DNA of 32,546 nucleotides, taken from positions 1 through 32,546 of the forward strand of contig JAJFLZ010000021.1 in NCBI GenBank assembly GCA_021772435.1, given 5' to 3'. Positions 15,340 through 26,647 of the stretch are shown piece by piece. This DNA comes from Chlamydiota bacterium. Lineage in GTDB: Bacteria; Chlamydiota; Chlamydiia; Chlamydiales; JACKPQ01. Within the stretch, counting starts at the first letter, position 1; each line of letters begins with the position of its first letter. Below the pieces are notes generated by a model, which was given only the letters and a program-made list of their open reading frames with translations, was not told the DNA's origin and did no database searches. The translations under genes and the position numbers were made by a program.

Positions 15340-18300
15340 ATGGCTGAAACTGTCGATTTACGGGCGCAGAAAACATTTGGACATTTAACAGCGGTGCCCG
15401 TTGATAAAGCCCATATCCCTCCTCCAACTACGGATGCCAAAGACCTTTTAAGCGGTCAAATTCAGCGCTATGATCCCACTCAATATGCAGAATTGTCTGA
15501 TTGGGTTATTATCCGTATTTTCCAAGAATTCTACGTTTTGCTCATGCAGTTTATCGGTGTATCAGGCTTCGATTCCACAATGGAGTTGCGCCTTTATAAC
15601 GAGCTTTTTCGCATCCTAGAAGTGCCAGATAAAGGGACTGGGATTAATTTAAATAATCTCGGCGATGATCCCATGGCAGCTGCCCAAAACTTCGTGTTTG
15701 AAAAACTCAAAACGATGTCGGCATCGCAGCACGAGGCTTTGAGTTTTTTAGCCGAATTTTGCCAAAACGAAAAACACCTATCAGCGGATGTAAAAAAAAC
15801 AATTACTGAGACAGCAAATTGGGCAAAAATGATGAATGATGTCTTCGAGATGGAGCAGACAATCGCCAATCGTCCCTTTGTCCAAGAAATAGCCAACGAA
15901 GTTGAACGCGATGGCAACTTGCCTGCTCGTGTATTAACAAAACCATTGTTTCGAACAAACAGCATTAAAGCTGATACGATACGCCTCAAAAAACAACAGG
16001 CAGCTCTTTTAGATAAAACCGTAGAGCAAATTCAAAATAGAATCACCTCTCTAGAAGATGGTCAGTCCACCACAATTTCTACATCCGTTGCAAATGGACG
16101 TAACCACCTTCTTCTAAATGTAACAAAGACAGGCTCTACATATAAGCTTACCATCCTTACCAAAGACACCGAAATTCAAAAAAATGCCGTGATCGCTTCC
16201 GGTGGTAAGCAAAAAATTCTTCCAGGCGTTCCTTACGTTGGTATTAGTGAAAATGAATTTGCATCTGATAGTTGGCTGAAAGCCTTTTTGATGCTTGCCT
16301 GCCCAGCTTACGGCAACAGCGCTGTAGCAGCTTCTGTAATGGGAGGCCAAGTAGGTTCTAGCAAAGAGGCTCTGCTTAATTTATTCCAGCCATTTGAATC
16401 TAGAGTGGATATGAAAGCTCAGCCTCAAGTCTACAAGACAGGACGGGGGCAAATTAGCCCTATTTCCAATGTATGGACAGCCATTCATGGCGGTCCGCTC
16501 ATGAAAGTGCGCATGCGTTTGTATGCTCATTATGGATTTTTCAGCAATAATCGCTTGGAACTCGAAGGCAACTACATGCTCTGCAAGGCGCTGAGCAATG
16601 GTAACCTTCAACTTCGCCGTGATATCATCAGACTGCAACAGCAAGATTTGATTACGCAAAAGGATGTCGATCTTGTCAGCAAGCAGCTTGATCGAATCGA
16701 AAAAGATATCGAAACAGGGATGAACCCTAAAGCTCCCCCTCCACCATCGACAATGCCCACAGGTTACGATTTAACACTCAGTCCGAGCTCAACGCTTTGC
16801 AATCCAGAAAGCGTCAAGGAACCAAAGCTAGAAAAGGCCCTTCAAAATGCCAAATCTTCACCAACCACTTATGATTACAGCATCGAAAAAAATATTAATA
16901 GACCCGAATTAAAGGTTGCGATCATTGATAAAAATGATCCATTTACAGCTCTGAACAATGCCAAAACCAAAATTCACGACTACATTGCGAAAAATCAGCC
17001 ATTAGAAGCCCAAGAATACTTCATGCAGTTTATCGAAAAGCTACCTTTTGAAGAGATTAAAACGCACAAATTGGACGAGTCGCCTTGGCACAGCATGAAT
17101 CCGAAAGAGCTCGAAGATGCCTCAAAACTTTTGACAGAATTATCACAAACAATCGCAAGCCAAATCCGTCTAAGCCAATCGATTTTGCCTGACAGATTTT
17201 TTGCGATGATCAAGGCATCTCGTGTGATTGAACTTCTAGCTCATCTAAACAAAAATGAAACAGGTTACAAATGGCGCTATCATATTGCAGCTTTAGATGA
17301 ACTCCCTCATTTTTTACTCACCACCGAGGACTTGAAAATAAAGACCGCTCAGATCCACATTCGAAAAGCCTCCCCATTTATTCGTCTGCGTAATCACGAG
17401 GTCATCAAAAAAGCCCAAAAATTGCTAAATCCCAATCAAATTTTAGTTAAAAACAGCGGTGTTGTCATAGCAGCTGAAGAAAGAGAAGACGCCACAAATC
17501 CGAAATCTTCAACATGGGATACCGACTATTTTCATCTTAGGGAGTTTGAATCCAAAGCTAGCCTTCTTACGTTGAACATGGTGAACCTGCCAAAAGAAGT
17601 ACGTAAAGTTCCAATCAACTACCAAAATAATCAAAATAAAAATCTGAAATCCATGGTAGAGTTATTTGATCTCTTTTTGCCAACTTATAGTCAAGGCTAC
17701 TTTGAAGCTGAATCATCTTTCGACATACCAGCTATACTGACCGATATCGTCGAACATAGACGCCGCTGCGCAATGTTTGGTCGCCCTATTCAAACGCGCG
17801 GCATGCTAGGTGCTGCTGCTAAATCCCAAGTAGGATCAAGACGCGATGATCCTATGCTTGAAGAAGCTCTCATTTACGATCCCAAGGAAGCCTATAAACG
17901 CGCAATTCTAATGCTTCAAATGGATCAAGATCGCTTAGAATTGCCCAAAGGCATCAACCGCGAAGATCTATACAAAATTATTAAAGCTCTCGATTCCAGA
18001 TCGGCCATCATCGAGTCGATGGCTGTCATCGAAAACAATCCCTACTTGCTTCAGATATCGGATGTGCGAAACGCCATCGAAATGAAATTTTTAGATCCAG
18101 AATCGATTGAGCAAGCCCTCAAGCATTACCCGAATCTGACCAAAGACTTGCCAGGGTTCATGAAGAGTACTTTTAGCTATTTTTACGACGAAGATCCAGC
18201 GAAAAAGCGGCAAGATGTCATATCAGCTCTTTTTGTCATGCACCTATCAGTCAGCATGAAAGCCATGCTAGAGCAGATCAACAAACCTTATGCTGACATC

Positions 18301-21300
18301 CCCGATTTTAGCGCTCAGCTGTGCCGCTGGGCACAAGATGCGCGCCAGACAGATGACAAAACATCCCAAATTTACGAAGCACGCTCGGTCATTTTTACCT
18401 ATTGGCTAGAATCTCTTTGCAACAAAGATAAGATTAGCGAAGACGATATGAAAGAAATTTTACTCTTTAACGCGCAGCTTGCAAGATCGACAATTTTGGA
18501 ATCGGATACAGACCCTGTCGTGGTAGATAAAGTTAAACGCTTAGTTGCAACATGGACACCTGCTTTTGAAGAGCGTTTCAAAGACGAGACTTTTCGCACT
18601 GCATTTCTAGAGATGGTTTGTCAATTTTTTGGAAAGCAAATTCCAAACGAAAAGTGGTCTGGTACCTATCCTGCATTTGAGTGTGATAGCTACAAAGTAG
18701 ACTTATCAAAGGGCTATATTGTTCGCACTGATAGCAATCGCACAGAGGCCCCTTTAAGCGCTGCTGCCTTAAGCATCATGCGCTGTGCATGTCCAGATCT
18801 CGATATCAAAACCTGCAAAATTGAACGCATCACATCCGACAAAGAAATCTATCAATTTAAAGATAGCTTTGAGGTCTTGAACCAAATCGAAATCGATGGT
18901 TCTGATACACGTTATTACAAATCCATGGATGGTGGAGTCACTTGGCTACAATACAAGCCAAGAGAAGAGCTCTTCCCTCGTAAATCATTTGTGGGCTTTG
19001 CAGCAGCTCACGCTATGTACAACATCTTCGTGAATTTCAATTTTATGGATGCTGTAAAACAAATCTTCTCTATTTTCACTGGCGACACGGGCATTCCTCT
19101 CTCTTTGATGGGTGAATCTCAATTTGTGGATGTATCCAACCCCCATTCGGTTATCACATTTAGCCAAGATGGCAAACCTCTCTTTAAGCTCTCTTTTGAA
19201 AAGAGCTACACAGATTTAGATTACAAACAGTTAATTGGACCGAGACTGAAGAAAATTGAAGATGTCAGGCCAGAGTTTACCAAAGCAAATAAAGGCCGCA
19301 CAGTCTCGATTGCTGGAACATGTGATGCCGACTTTTTGAAAAACATCTCTCGCTTTGAAAATTTAGACGAGGTGCTCCTCTGGGGCCAAAAAGGCAAATT
19401 AGAAGCTGTCGAATTAACGCGCATGGGCCTTCTTTTCGATATCGAAGGTAAAAAACTTGTGTGCCGTACACCCAAATACGATGGTTATACCCTCGATCTT
19501 AATCCGTCGATCGAAGATCGCAAAGGCATTCAAGCAGCGATTTTACTTAACCCTCCTGCGGGCTCCAAGAAAAACAAAAAGCTACTCGTCACAAAAAGTG
19601 AAGACATGCAATTTGGCATGACAATGCCAAGTAAAGCTGAAATGTGGAATGCAACTAGGCAAACAGTCTCTTCGCTGTTTTGGAATTCTAGATTTTGTCT
19701 CGATATGATTAACCCACAAAAAGCACTGAATTTGTTCATGGAAGCAACTCCTCTTAAGATGGAGTGGAAGATTGAAACTGACGCCCTTATTCGAGAATAC
19801 TGGGAATTTGAGGTCTCACCTCTTGAAGAGGAATTGCGTCCACCATCAGAAGACAAAGCTAGGGCTCTAACCGATTTCATCCTACACGCGCAGACAGAAG
19901 TAAGCGAAAGCCGTTTAGCTCCTTTGCGCTATCTCAGCGAAATCACAAGTAACTTGCGAGTGCTTGATGAATCTGACTTTGGTTTTAAGAAAAAAGAAGA
20001 CTTTGATCACTTTGTCAAACAACTCGGAAAGCTATCAACTTGTGCCAAAGAGGCTAAAACGCCTGAGCAAATTGGCCTTGGTCTAAAAACGCTTTTGCTG
20101 CTCAGCCACAGGTTACCTCCCCAGTATGTAAACGACCAGCAAAAAAATGGTATTACATCTAACATCATCGACTTATTCGATCTCTATCTTAAGCGCTCTA
20201 AACGTTGCGATGTACGTGTGTTACTTACTGAGTCTGAAGAGCAAAACTGTTTTGATATTTACGCTAAGGCAAAACCAGCTGAGTATAAACGCATCGCTCC
20301 CTTTTACTTAAAAGGAAAAGACGAGGTGCATAAGGCCAAAGTAGAGCAGCACGACCTGCATATCGGCTTAGCTGGCAAAGTTAAATGCGCCACAAAACTT
20401 GGCTCAGGTGAATTTGACTACCAATTAGCGAATATGCTTAAATTCAGACCTGAAGGACGCTATGTTCCCTATCGACCATTCTTTTTGAAAAGAGAAAATA
20501 TCCGAGACAATTTTAATTCTATCTACAGTGTTCTTTCTACTGCAAAAGTCGGTAGCTCTCAATTTAAAGAGTTAGAGACAAGTTTGGCAATGTTATCTGC
20601 TGATCCTGGCGATAATGATTTAGATTCCTATTTAGTCTTCTATTTCAAACAACTTTGTGCTTACCGTGCAGAAACGCCAGATGATCAGCTTCCAGCTCTT
20701 CCTAAAGTTCAATTTGAAAAAACAAAATCCGGCTACTCTTGGAACTATTTTGATAAAGAAAGACCCATTGTTCGGAAGTTTTTTACTGATTTGGATAGGC
20801 GGATCTACGGATGGAGGTCCAAAAAAGATTTAGCTGCGCTCGACGGCCAAAACATCAACTACTTACCAGGAGAGCTCTCAAAGAGCGTCAAAGAGTTCAA
20901 AGCAGCTTTCAAAGAAGGAGATGCTGAAGAGAATGTTGAGCTAATCAAAGAGCTCTACGAATCGATCAAATCAAATATGTTATCTATGCCGGCTTTAGTA
21001 TTTGCTTATGCTGCTGCACAAAATGAGCGCGCTGCTATTAAGAATGATAACAAAAAAATGAACGCTTTAGTTGAGCGTGTCGAAAAAGCGTTTGGTCACA
21101 TCAAAATCGATTCAGTAAAAGATCTTAATGCCGACGATTTTAATCAACTTATCAAAGCTTTAGAAGATGACCCTACCTTGATCCAAGAGATGGAGCAAGA
21201 TCTTCCTAAATCGGCTCATTGTGCTACGCTTGTGTTCGATGAAGTAACAGGCCAGCTGCGAGCAAACATAGCCTCCCGCGAGCTGCAAAACTCTGTTCAT

Positions 21301-24300
21301 GACGATATCGATGGTGATCCAAAAGCTCTCAACGATCTTTCAATTAAAGCGTTAGAAAATATTTTAACTAAACGACCATTCAAAGTTGATCAGAAAATCA
21401 TTTTAGAAAGTAAAGGCGCCGATGCTCTCTTTAAAGCCGAGGATTTAAACGCCTACTTTGAAGACGCCGCCTTAGTTGAAAAACTACAAAACGTACAACT
21501 AGATCTGTCTCTATCTAAAGAAAGCAAAGAAAAAGCCGTTCAAAGCGAAAGTGAGAAATTAACTCGTTGCTTTAACAATGCCGATAATGCCCTCAAGGGA
21601 AAAAAACTCAAAACACTCAAAGCGGCTAAGCACGTAGGGGTAATCAAGCAACTGATTTCAGTTAAACACCACGATGCTAAAGCCAAAGCTGAGACCTTAG
21701 AAGCAAAAATTAAAAATGCTATTAGCTTTAACGCATCAGCAACAGACAAAGCAGGCTATAAAAATGGCGTGACTTGGACAGAGCTTGTGATTGCATTTTT
21801 CAGAGATGAGCTCAAACCTCTATTTAAAGACCAAAACAGGCCATCGGAAGCAAGAATTCCTGCCGGTGTAAAAGAAGACCTGCTAAGAGCTGACCTAATT
21901 GACTTTTTCAAGCACTCTCTAGATGCCAAACGCACAGATCCATCAAATACACATAGTCTCTATGGAAGACTCTTGACGATGGAAAAAGAGAAGACAACAA
22001 CGTGCGCCTTCACCTGTAATGGCTACTACGAAATGCTCACTCAAGAGCGTCTCTATGATCCAGCAAAATTCCCAGAGCTTCTGCTCACAGAATTCCATTT
22101 AGGTTTTTTATTCCGCGATCTGCAGCTAGAATTTGCTCAAGAGATTCAAAACAACCCAGCTCTTCTCAAGCAAGCAGCGACTGGCTCGGGTAAAACGATG
22201 GCGATTATGCCAATGCTAGCGCTAATGCTTCCTAATGGAACAAACCTTGTCACACTCAAATTCTTAAATCCCCTGCTTCAAACATCTCTTAATCACTTAG
22301 GGTCTGTACTTGAAAAATTTATGCGTCGCAAAATCGTGCATATTACCTACAACTCAGATCATCCTGTGGAAGAAGGTGGAAAGTCGGTCTTTGAAGGCAT
22401 CTATAAAAAGCTTTCAAGAGCCATTTTAACAAAGAGCATCGTTGTCACGGACCTCGCCTCATTTGTCCACCTAGATGAGAAGCTGATTGCCCTTTGTGAA
22501 AACAAAAATCCAGACCAGCTCACCAAACTTGAACACGATCACATCTACTACTTAGCTAAAATAAGTGAACTGCGTCAAAAGCACGAACAATGCGTCTTCG
22601 ATGAGCACGATGAAGCCCTCAATATCAACCATAAATTTTTGATGCGCATTACCGATGAGACAACAAAGCCAGGCGCGCATATCTACAACCCTATCATTGA
22701 GCTGTTTGATGCACTTGAAAAAGACAAAGAGCTCAACTTAAAGGCTAACGAGCAAGCTCGCGGGCTACCATCAACACGCGACGAGATCATCAATAAATTT
22801 GCCGATAAATACGCAGCCGATTTTGCAACCAAATACAATCTAAACAAGCGGAAAATTTCAGATTACTTCAAAGCTCAAAATGATGATTTACTCGTTGATT
22901 TAGACGCCTTAGACAACCCAGCTGCACGTGACTATGCTGCTCTAATGAAAGACTGCTTTAGCTCAGTTCTGCCAACAGCGTTATCTAAAAAAGGCGGGAG
23001 TAAATACATTTTAGCAAATGACGGTATCTCGGTTGTGCCAACAGAACTAGGATCGCCTGGAAAACCAAGCGAGCGCGCCATCTTCGATCACCCCGTCGTG
23101 CGCATGGCCTATATCAATATGTGGTACCGCCAAATGGGCGTGGGTCTGCCTTGCCTAGAAAAATACCTAAGCGAGCAGTACAACAGCGCCAGCCGTGAGC
23201 TAGCTCAGGCCCACGCTAGCAAAAACGCCGATATTACCACGATGAAGCAAACTCAGGCTGGTAAACGATTCCAAGAAGAATTTGGTCATTTTGGCATAGA
23301 GCTTAGCACGCTTTCTGCCGAGAGCAAAAAGACCCTACTGGGAGAAATCAACAAAGATCCTAAATTTATACGCAAATTCATCGAATACGTCTGTTCAAAT
23401 ACAGAGATTTCAACTGAGGTCACCAATGCCAGCGCCCATAGCTTAGCTTCTAGATCAAGAGTTGCCGCAGGTGTTTCTGCAACCCAAGGCTGCCCTGAAG
23501 GCTATCAGAAAAACTTTAAATTTACAGACGATGCCCGCACAGACGGTGAGCGTATTGCAGGTGAATCGTTGCGCAGCTTAAAATCTAGATTTGTGACAAC
23601 AGAGCCGATCTTAACCTACACACCTAACTGCCAACATCCTGAAGAGATTATCAAAGAACTGAAAAAACAAGATCCATCAATTGGCATTTTAATCGATGGT
23701 TCTACAGACACCTCAAACGCTAAGCCAGAAACATTGGCTCAAGCGCTCAAGGGTGATAACATCAAAAAAATGATGCACTGGGATAACGATGGGAAGATGC
23801 AAGTCATCGGCGATAAAAACGCATCTCTCGATGAGACTGGAACGCTTTACTCAGCTTCTCAATCGCGTGGCGCGGATAACCCGAATTCAACGGCGATGAC
23901 AGCTGTTTTACTCCCTAACCTAAACGGGAGACTCGAAGAAGCCTATCAACACGTGGGACGTTTGCGTAGGCGCGATCACAGTGCCTATATGGCTGTGCCC
24001 AAAACCTGGGAATTTAACTTACCAGGAGAAGTAGCACCTTTTAAAATCGACGACATCGAAAAGAATCCAAATAAATTTGTAAATCATACAGCAGCAGTTG
24101 AGTTGAAAAAAACAGCAATAGCTGCTTGCCCAGATGGAGCTACCGATTGGGTCATTGCCTCTGAGATGATTCGCACCATCATCCATAACCAATGGGTGGA
24201 AAATGAAGGCCTTGCCGTTGCCGAAGAACTATACAAAAACCGCATTGAACGCGCCATGGATGAAGTGCGCGAGTCCGCGATCAGAGATTTAACAGCACAA

Positions 24301-25710
24301 GCAAGTGGCGAAAAAGACATCTCCAAAGCAGCTTATAATATCGTTGCCTACTACCACGACACCTTTAAGCAAAATGGTGATCCTGACTTTGTCAATCCCT
24401 TGGTCAAAAAATCCAAAGAGGTCTTCAGAGTGGCTGGTGAGTTCTACAAGCAAAATAAATCGGTATGCAAACAAGATGCCGTTACAGTGGAAGTACTCAA
24501 GAAAAACCGCGATAAATGCGTTGCTATGCTGGAATCTTGCATAGGGCGCAGTAATATTAACCATCAACAAGCTTTAGCTAAAGATGCTGCAACAGTCGCA
24601 GCCGCAGTTGTTGCAGCGATGACGCTCCAAGCACATGCACAAGCTACTAACTTGCAAACGGCTCTTATAAACCTTCAACCTGTAATGAACAAACTCAATC
24701 GAAATGAAGAAATCACAACCGAGGATATCCAGCCTAGCCTAGAAAAATTAAACGCAGTCGAAGAAGCGCTTGATGACAAAGATCCATTTAAGGCGCAAGT
24801 TAAAAACATCATCAGTCATGTAGAAAAACTTCAAAAAGCTCTGAATCGACATCACAATATGAAAGGCGCTATAGGTGAGTTAAAAGACTCTGATAAACTC
24901 TACGATAATGATAAAGACAAACTGCCAGCTACCGTACGCGAGGCTGACCAATCAGGTGATCAAGCCGAAATTGAAGTCAACACCGAGCAAGAAGCTGAAA
25001 CAACGCTCAATATCGATATTGAAGCTGCTAGGCCAAACACCACACCAAGCTTTAAAGATTGGAATGAACCCTACAAATCTTCTGACTATGGCAAATTTAA
25101 ATCTCTACATACTTTTTACGATGAAAATCTATCCTATACACAAAACTTTATGCCAACAAACCAAAATACTGAAGCACGTTTCCAATCAAACCGCAAAGCG
25201 CATGATTATCTGCAAAAACCACTGAATTTTGTACTTGTAGAAAAAGATTCTGATGGCAATCAGTCATTTGTCGCGTTAGATGAGCTTGATATGCTCTACT
25301 TCTCAGGCGGTTTTGAAGAAAAAAATCTGACTGGCGACATTCAAGAACGTTACAAAAAACGCAACACACAGCCAAACTCCTTTATTGTCGATTTAAGAAG
25401 ACGCGTTGGGGATGATTCTAATATTTGCGTCACATATGGCACAGCCGAGGTGTCTGACTTGATAAAAGCAGAGACTGGTCTTGTGCAACTCATGGTGGAA
25501 AGTGGTAAGGTGTCTGGATATACCAAGAGAGAAAAACAAGCCTTGGAACGGTGGCTGAGAAAGTTCCACATCGATGAGTTAGAAGAGTTTGAAAAACGCT
25601 ACTTGCTTGCCAGGGTATATGAATATAAACCAGACTCTAAATCTGCCTTTCCAGGCAGCGAGCTTGAAGCGATCATTAAAAAATGCAAGGTGGCGGGTAT
25701 CGGCGGCTAG
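15340..25710 (+). CDS. Giant 3456-residue protein with SF2 helicase-type domain
   Basis: One uninterrupted frame encodes a protein of nearly 390 kDa. Residues about 2250-2900 hold superfamily 2 motifs in order: Walker A ATGSGKT (2280-2286), DEHD (2421-2424) followed by EAL, SAT (2713-2715), a SQSRGADNP segment, and QHVGRLRR (2870-2877). This resembles the DUF3638-type giants of environmental chlamydiae and fungi, which also pair an ATPase motif with a DExDE-like box; that link is from memory and moderate. The first 2200 residues show no motif I know. An Ala-rich stretch (3077-3106) and a charged, coiled-coil-like region follow the helicase. There is no signal peptide. The start is set by AGGGAG five bases before ATG. 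Nucleic-acid translocation or ATP-driven remodelling is inferred. Confidence 0.9.
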   Translation: MAETVDLRAQKTFGHLTAVPVDKAHIPPPTTDAKDLLSGQIQRYDPTQYAELSDWVIIRIFQEFYVLLMQFIGVSGFDSTMELRLYNELFRILEVPDKGTGINLNNLGDDPMAAAQNFVFEKLKTMSASQHEALSFLAEFCQNEKHLSADVKKTITETANWAKMMNDVFEMEQTIANRPFVQEIANEVERDGNLPARVLTKPLFRTNSIKADTIRLKKQQAALLDKTVEQIQNRITSLEDGQSTTISTSVANGRNHLLLNVTKTGSTYKLTILTKDTEIQKNAVIASGGKQKILPGVPYVGISENEFASDSWLKAFLMLACPAYGNSAVAASVMGGQVGSSKEALLNLFQPFESRVDMKAQPQVYKTGRGQISPISNVWTAIHGGPLMKVRMRLYAHYGFFSNNRLELEGNYMLCKALSNGNLQLRRDIIRLQQQDLITQKDVDLVSKQLDRIEKDIETGMNPKAPPPPSTMPTGYDLTLSPSSTLCNPESVKEPKLEKALQNAKSSPTTYDYSIEKNINRPELKVAIIDKNDPFTALNNAKTKIHDYIAKNQPLEAQEYFMQFIEKLPFEEIKTHKLDESPWHSMNPKELEDASKLLTELSQTIASQIRLSQSILPDRFFAMIKASRVIELLAHLNKNETGYKWRYHIAALDELPHFLLTTEDLKIKTAQIHIRKASPFIRLRNHEVIKKAQKLLNPNQILVKNSGVVIAAEEREDATNPKSSTWDTDYFHLREFESKASLLTLNMVNLPKEVRKVPINYQNNQNKNLKSMVELFDLFLPTYSQGYFEAESSFDIPAILTDIVEHRRRCAMFGRPIQTRGMLGAAAKSQVGSRRDDPMLEEALIYDPKEAYKRAILMLQMDQDRLELPKGINREDLYKIIKALDSRSAIIESMAVIENNPYLLQISDVRNAIEMKFLDPESIEQALKHYPNLTKDLPGFMKSTFSYFYDEDPAKKRQDVISALFVMHLSVSMKAMLEQINKPYADIPDFSAQLCRWAQDARQTDDKTSQIYEARSVIFTYWLESLCNKDKISEDDMKEILLFNAQLARSTILESDTDPVVVDKVKRLVATWTPAFEERFKDETFRTAFLEMVCQFFGKQIPNEKWSGTYPAFECDSYKVDLSKGYIVRTDSNRTEAPLSAAALSIMRCACPDLDIKTCKIERITSDKEIYQFKDSFEVLNQIEIDGSDTRYYKSMDGGVTWLQYKPREELFPRKSFVGFAAAHAMYNIFVNFNFMDAVKQIFSIFTGDTGIPLSLMGESQFVDVSNPHSVITFSQDGKPLFKLSFEKSYTDLDYKQLIGPRLKKIEDVRPEFTKANKGRTVSIAGTCDADFLKNISRFENLDEVLLWGQKGKLEAVELTRMGLLFDIEGKKLVCRTPKYDGYTLDLNPSIEDRKGIQAAILLNPPAGSKKNKKLLVTKSEDMQFGMTMPSKAEMWNATRQTVSSLFWNSRFCLDMINPQKALNLFMEATPLKMEWKIETDALIREYWEFEVSPLEEELRPPSEDKARALTDFILHAQTEVSESRLAPLRYLSEITSNLRVLDESDFGFKKKEDFDHFVKQLGKLSTCAKEAKTPEQIGLGLKTLLLLSHRLPPQYVNDQQKNGITSNIIDLFDLYLKRSKRCDVRVLLTESEEQNCFDIYAKAKPAEYKRIAPFYLKGKDEVHKAKVEQHDLHIGLAGKVKCATKLGSGEFDYQLANMLKFRPEGRYVPYRPFFLKRENIRDNFNSIYSVLSTAKVGSSQFKELETSLAMLSADPGDNDLDSYLVFYFKQLCAYRAETPDDQLPALPKVQFEKTKSGYSWNYFDKERPIVRKFFTDLDRRIYGWRSKKDLAALDGQNINYLPGELSKSVKEFKAAFKEGDAEENVELIKELYESIKSNMLSMPALVFAYAAAQNERAAIKNDNKKMNALVERVEKAFGHIKIDSVKDLNADDFNQLIKALEDDPTLIQEMEQDLPKSAHCATLVFDEVTGQLRANIASRELQNSVHDDIDGDPKALNDLSIKALENILTKRPFKVDQKIILESKGADALFKAEDLNAYFEDAALVEKLQNVQLDLSLSKESKEKAVQSESEKLTRCFNNADNALKGKKLKTLKAAKHVGVIKQLISVKHHDAKAKAETLEAKIKNAISFNASATDKAGYKNGVTWTELVIAFFRDELKPLFKDQNRPSEARIPAGVKEDLLRADLIDFFKHSLDAKRTDPSNTHSLYGRLLTMEKEKTTTCAFTCNGYYEMLTQERLYDPAKFPELLLTEFHLGFLFRDLQLEFAQEIQNNPALLKQAATGSGKTMAIMPMLALMLPNGTNLVTLKFLNPLLQTSLNHLGSVLEKFMRRKIVHITYNSDHPVEEGGKSVFEGIYKKLSRAILTKSIVVTDLASFVHLDEKLIALCENKNPDQLTKLEHDHIYYLAKISELRQKHEQCVFDEHDEALNINHKFLMRITDETTKPGAHIYNPIIELFDALEKDKELNLKANEQARGLPSTRDEIINKFADKYAADFATKYNLNKRKISDYFKAQNDDLLVDLDALDNPAARDYAALMKDCFSSVLPTALSKKGGSKYILANDGISVVPTELGSPGKPSERAIFDHPVVRMAYINMWYRQMGVGLPCLEKYLSEQYNSASRELAQAHASKNADITTMKQTQAGKRFQEEFGHFGIELSTLSAESKKTLLGEINKDPKFIRKFIEYVCSNTEISTEVTNASAHSLASRSRVAAGVSATQGCPEGYQKNFKFTDDARTDGERIAGESLRSLKSRFVTTEPILTYTPNCQHPEEIIKELKKQDPSIGILIDGSTDTSNAKPETLAQALKGDNIKKMMHWDNDGKMQVIGDKNASLDETGTLYSASQSRGADNPNSTAMTAVLLPNLNGRLEEAYQHVGRLRRRDHSAYMAVPKTWEFNLPGEVAPFKIDDIEKNPNKFVNHTAAVELKKTAIAACPDGATDWVIASEMIRTIIHNQWVENEGLAVAEELYKNRIERAMDEVRESAIRDLTAQASGEKDISKAAYNIVAYYHDTFKQNGDPDFVNPLVKKSKEVFRVAGEFYKQNKSVCKQDAVTVEVLKKNRDKCVAMLESCIGRSNINHQQALAKDAATVAAAVVAAMTLQAHAQATNLQTALINLQPVMNKLNRNEEITTEDIQPSLEKLNAVEEALDDKDPFKAQVKNIISHVEKLQKALNRHHNMKGAIGELKDSDKLYDNDKDKLPATVREADQSGDQAEIEVNTEQEAETTLNIDIEAARPNTTPSFKDWNEPYKSSDYGKFKSLHTFYDENLSYTQNFMPTNQNTEARFQSNRKAHDYLQKPLNFVLVEKDSDGNQSFVALDELDMLYFSGGFEEKNLTGDIQERYKKRNTQPNSFIVDLRRRVGDDSNICVTYGTAEVSDLIKAETGLVQLMVESGKVSGYTKREKQALERWLRKFHIDELEEFEKRYLLARVYEYKPDSKSAFPGSELEAIIKKCKVAGIGG

Positions 25711-25744
25711 ACTTTTAGCCTCTACTTAAGCATAATGGCGGGCA

Positions 25745-26647
25745 ATGAAAAAGCCGCTTGAAATCAACTCGCTATGTAAGCACTACGGAAATTTTGAAGC
25801 TGCCCAAAATATATCATTTACCCTCGAGCCAGGCGAAATATTTGGGCTCCTTGGACCAAATGGCGCAGGTAAAACGACTACGATATCGTGCATTACGACA
25901 TTAGAAGCTCCTACAAGTGGGTCTGTGCACGTTTTTGGCAAAGATGTTACCCAAGACCCTCAATTTACCAAGCAATGCATCGGCTATGTTCCCCAAGAGC
26001 TCATCTCTCACGGCTATTTTAACATCGAAGAGATCCTAACCATTCATTCTTCCTACTTCGGAATGAGTCGAAACAAAAGCAAAATCGACTATCTACTCAA
26101 GCGTCTAGATCTGTACACACAGCGAAAAAAGCATGTCAAACAGCTCTCTGGAGGGATGAAACGCAGATTACTCATTGCAAAAGCTCTTGTCCACAATCCT
26201 AAATTGCTACTGCTCGATGAACCCACAGCAGGCGTGGATATTGAGCTGCGAGAACAACTCTGGGAATTTGTGCGTGAGATGAAAAAGGACGGCATCACGG
26301 TACTGCTCACGACGCACTATCTCGAAGAAGCTGAGCAGCTGTGCGATCGGATCGGAATTTTGCATCACGGTAAACTGCGCACCATTGGCCAAACAAAAGG
26401 GTTGATTGAGGAGTTTTCCAAACGAGAAATCGTGCTCATATTATCTGAAAATCACCAAACAATTGAACATCCTCTTTTACAAAGTCAAAAAGAGAATCGT
26501 TTGGTGTTTTTAGTACCCAAAAATTACGAGCTCAAACAGTTGCTAGGAGAGCTTGGTCTTTCGCTAGATCACATCCGGGATATCCATATTCGAGAAGGTA
26601 AACTCGAAGATGCTTTCAAACGTGTATTGGAGCCAAAACATGAGTAA
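25745..26647 (+). CDS. ABC-2 exporter ATP-binding protein
   Basis: A 300-residue ATPase subunit powering an exporter in the inner membrane. All motifs are present: Walker A GPNGAGKT (37-44), Q-loop Q84 in VPQEL, signature LSGGMKRR (134-141), Walker B LLLLDEP (D158, E159) and the switch His191 in LLTTH. The C-terminal tail after residue 220 is the usual extension of DrrA/YadG-type drug or polysaccharide exporters. It begins 34 bases after the giant gene and overlaps the permease by eight bases, so the two form a pair. Its substrate is unknown. Confidence 0.93.
   Translation: MKKPLEINSLCKHYGNFEAAQNISFTLEPGEIFGLLGPNGAGKTTTISCITTLEAPTSGSVHVFGKDVTQDPQFTKQCIGYVPQELISHGYFNIEEILTIHSSYFGMSRNKSKIDYLLKRLDLYTQRKKHVKQLSGGMKRRLLIAKALVHNPKLLLLDEPTAGVDIELREQLWEFVREMKKDGITVLLTTHYLEEAEQLCDRIGILHHGKLRTIGQTKGLIEEFSKREIVLILSENHQTIEHPLLQSQKENRLVFLVPKNYELKQLLGELGLSLDHIRDIHIREGKLEDAFKRVLEPKHE

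Noticed and set aside
15340..25710. Reading the giant gene as a fusion or assembly error
   Set aside because: The frame is continuous with even codon use, has helicase motifs in order, and shadow frames are all short.
25706..25721. GGCTA/TAGCC hairpin at the end of the giant gene
   Set aside because: It has only five pairs and no T run, with the ABC gene starting a few bases later, so I do not call a terminator.
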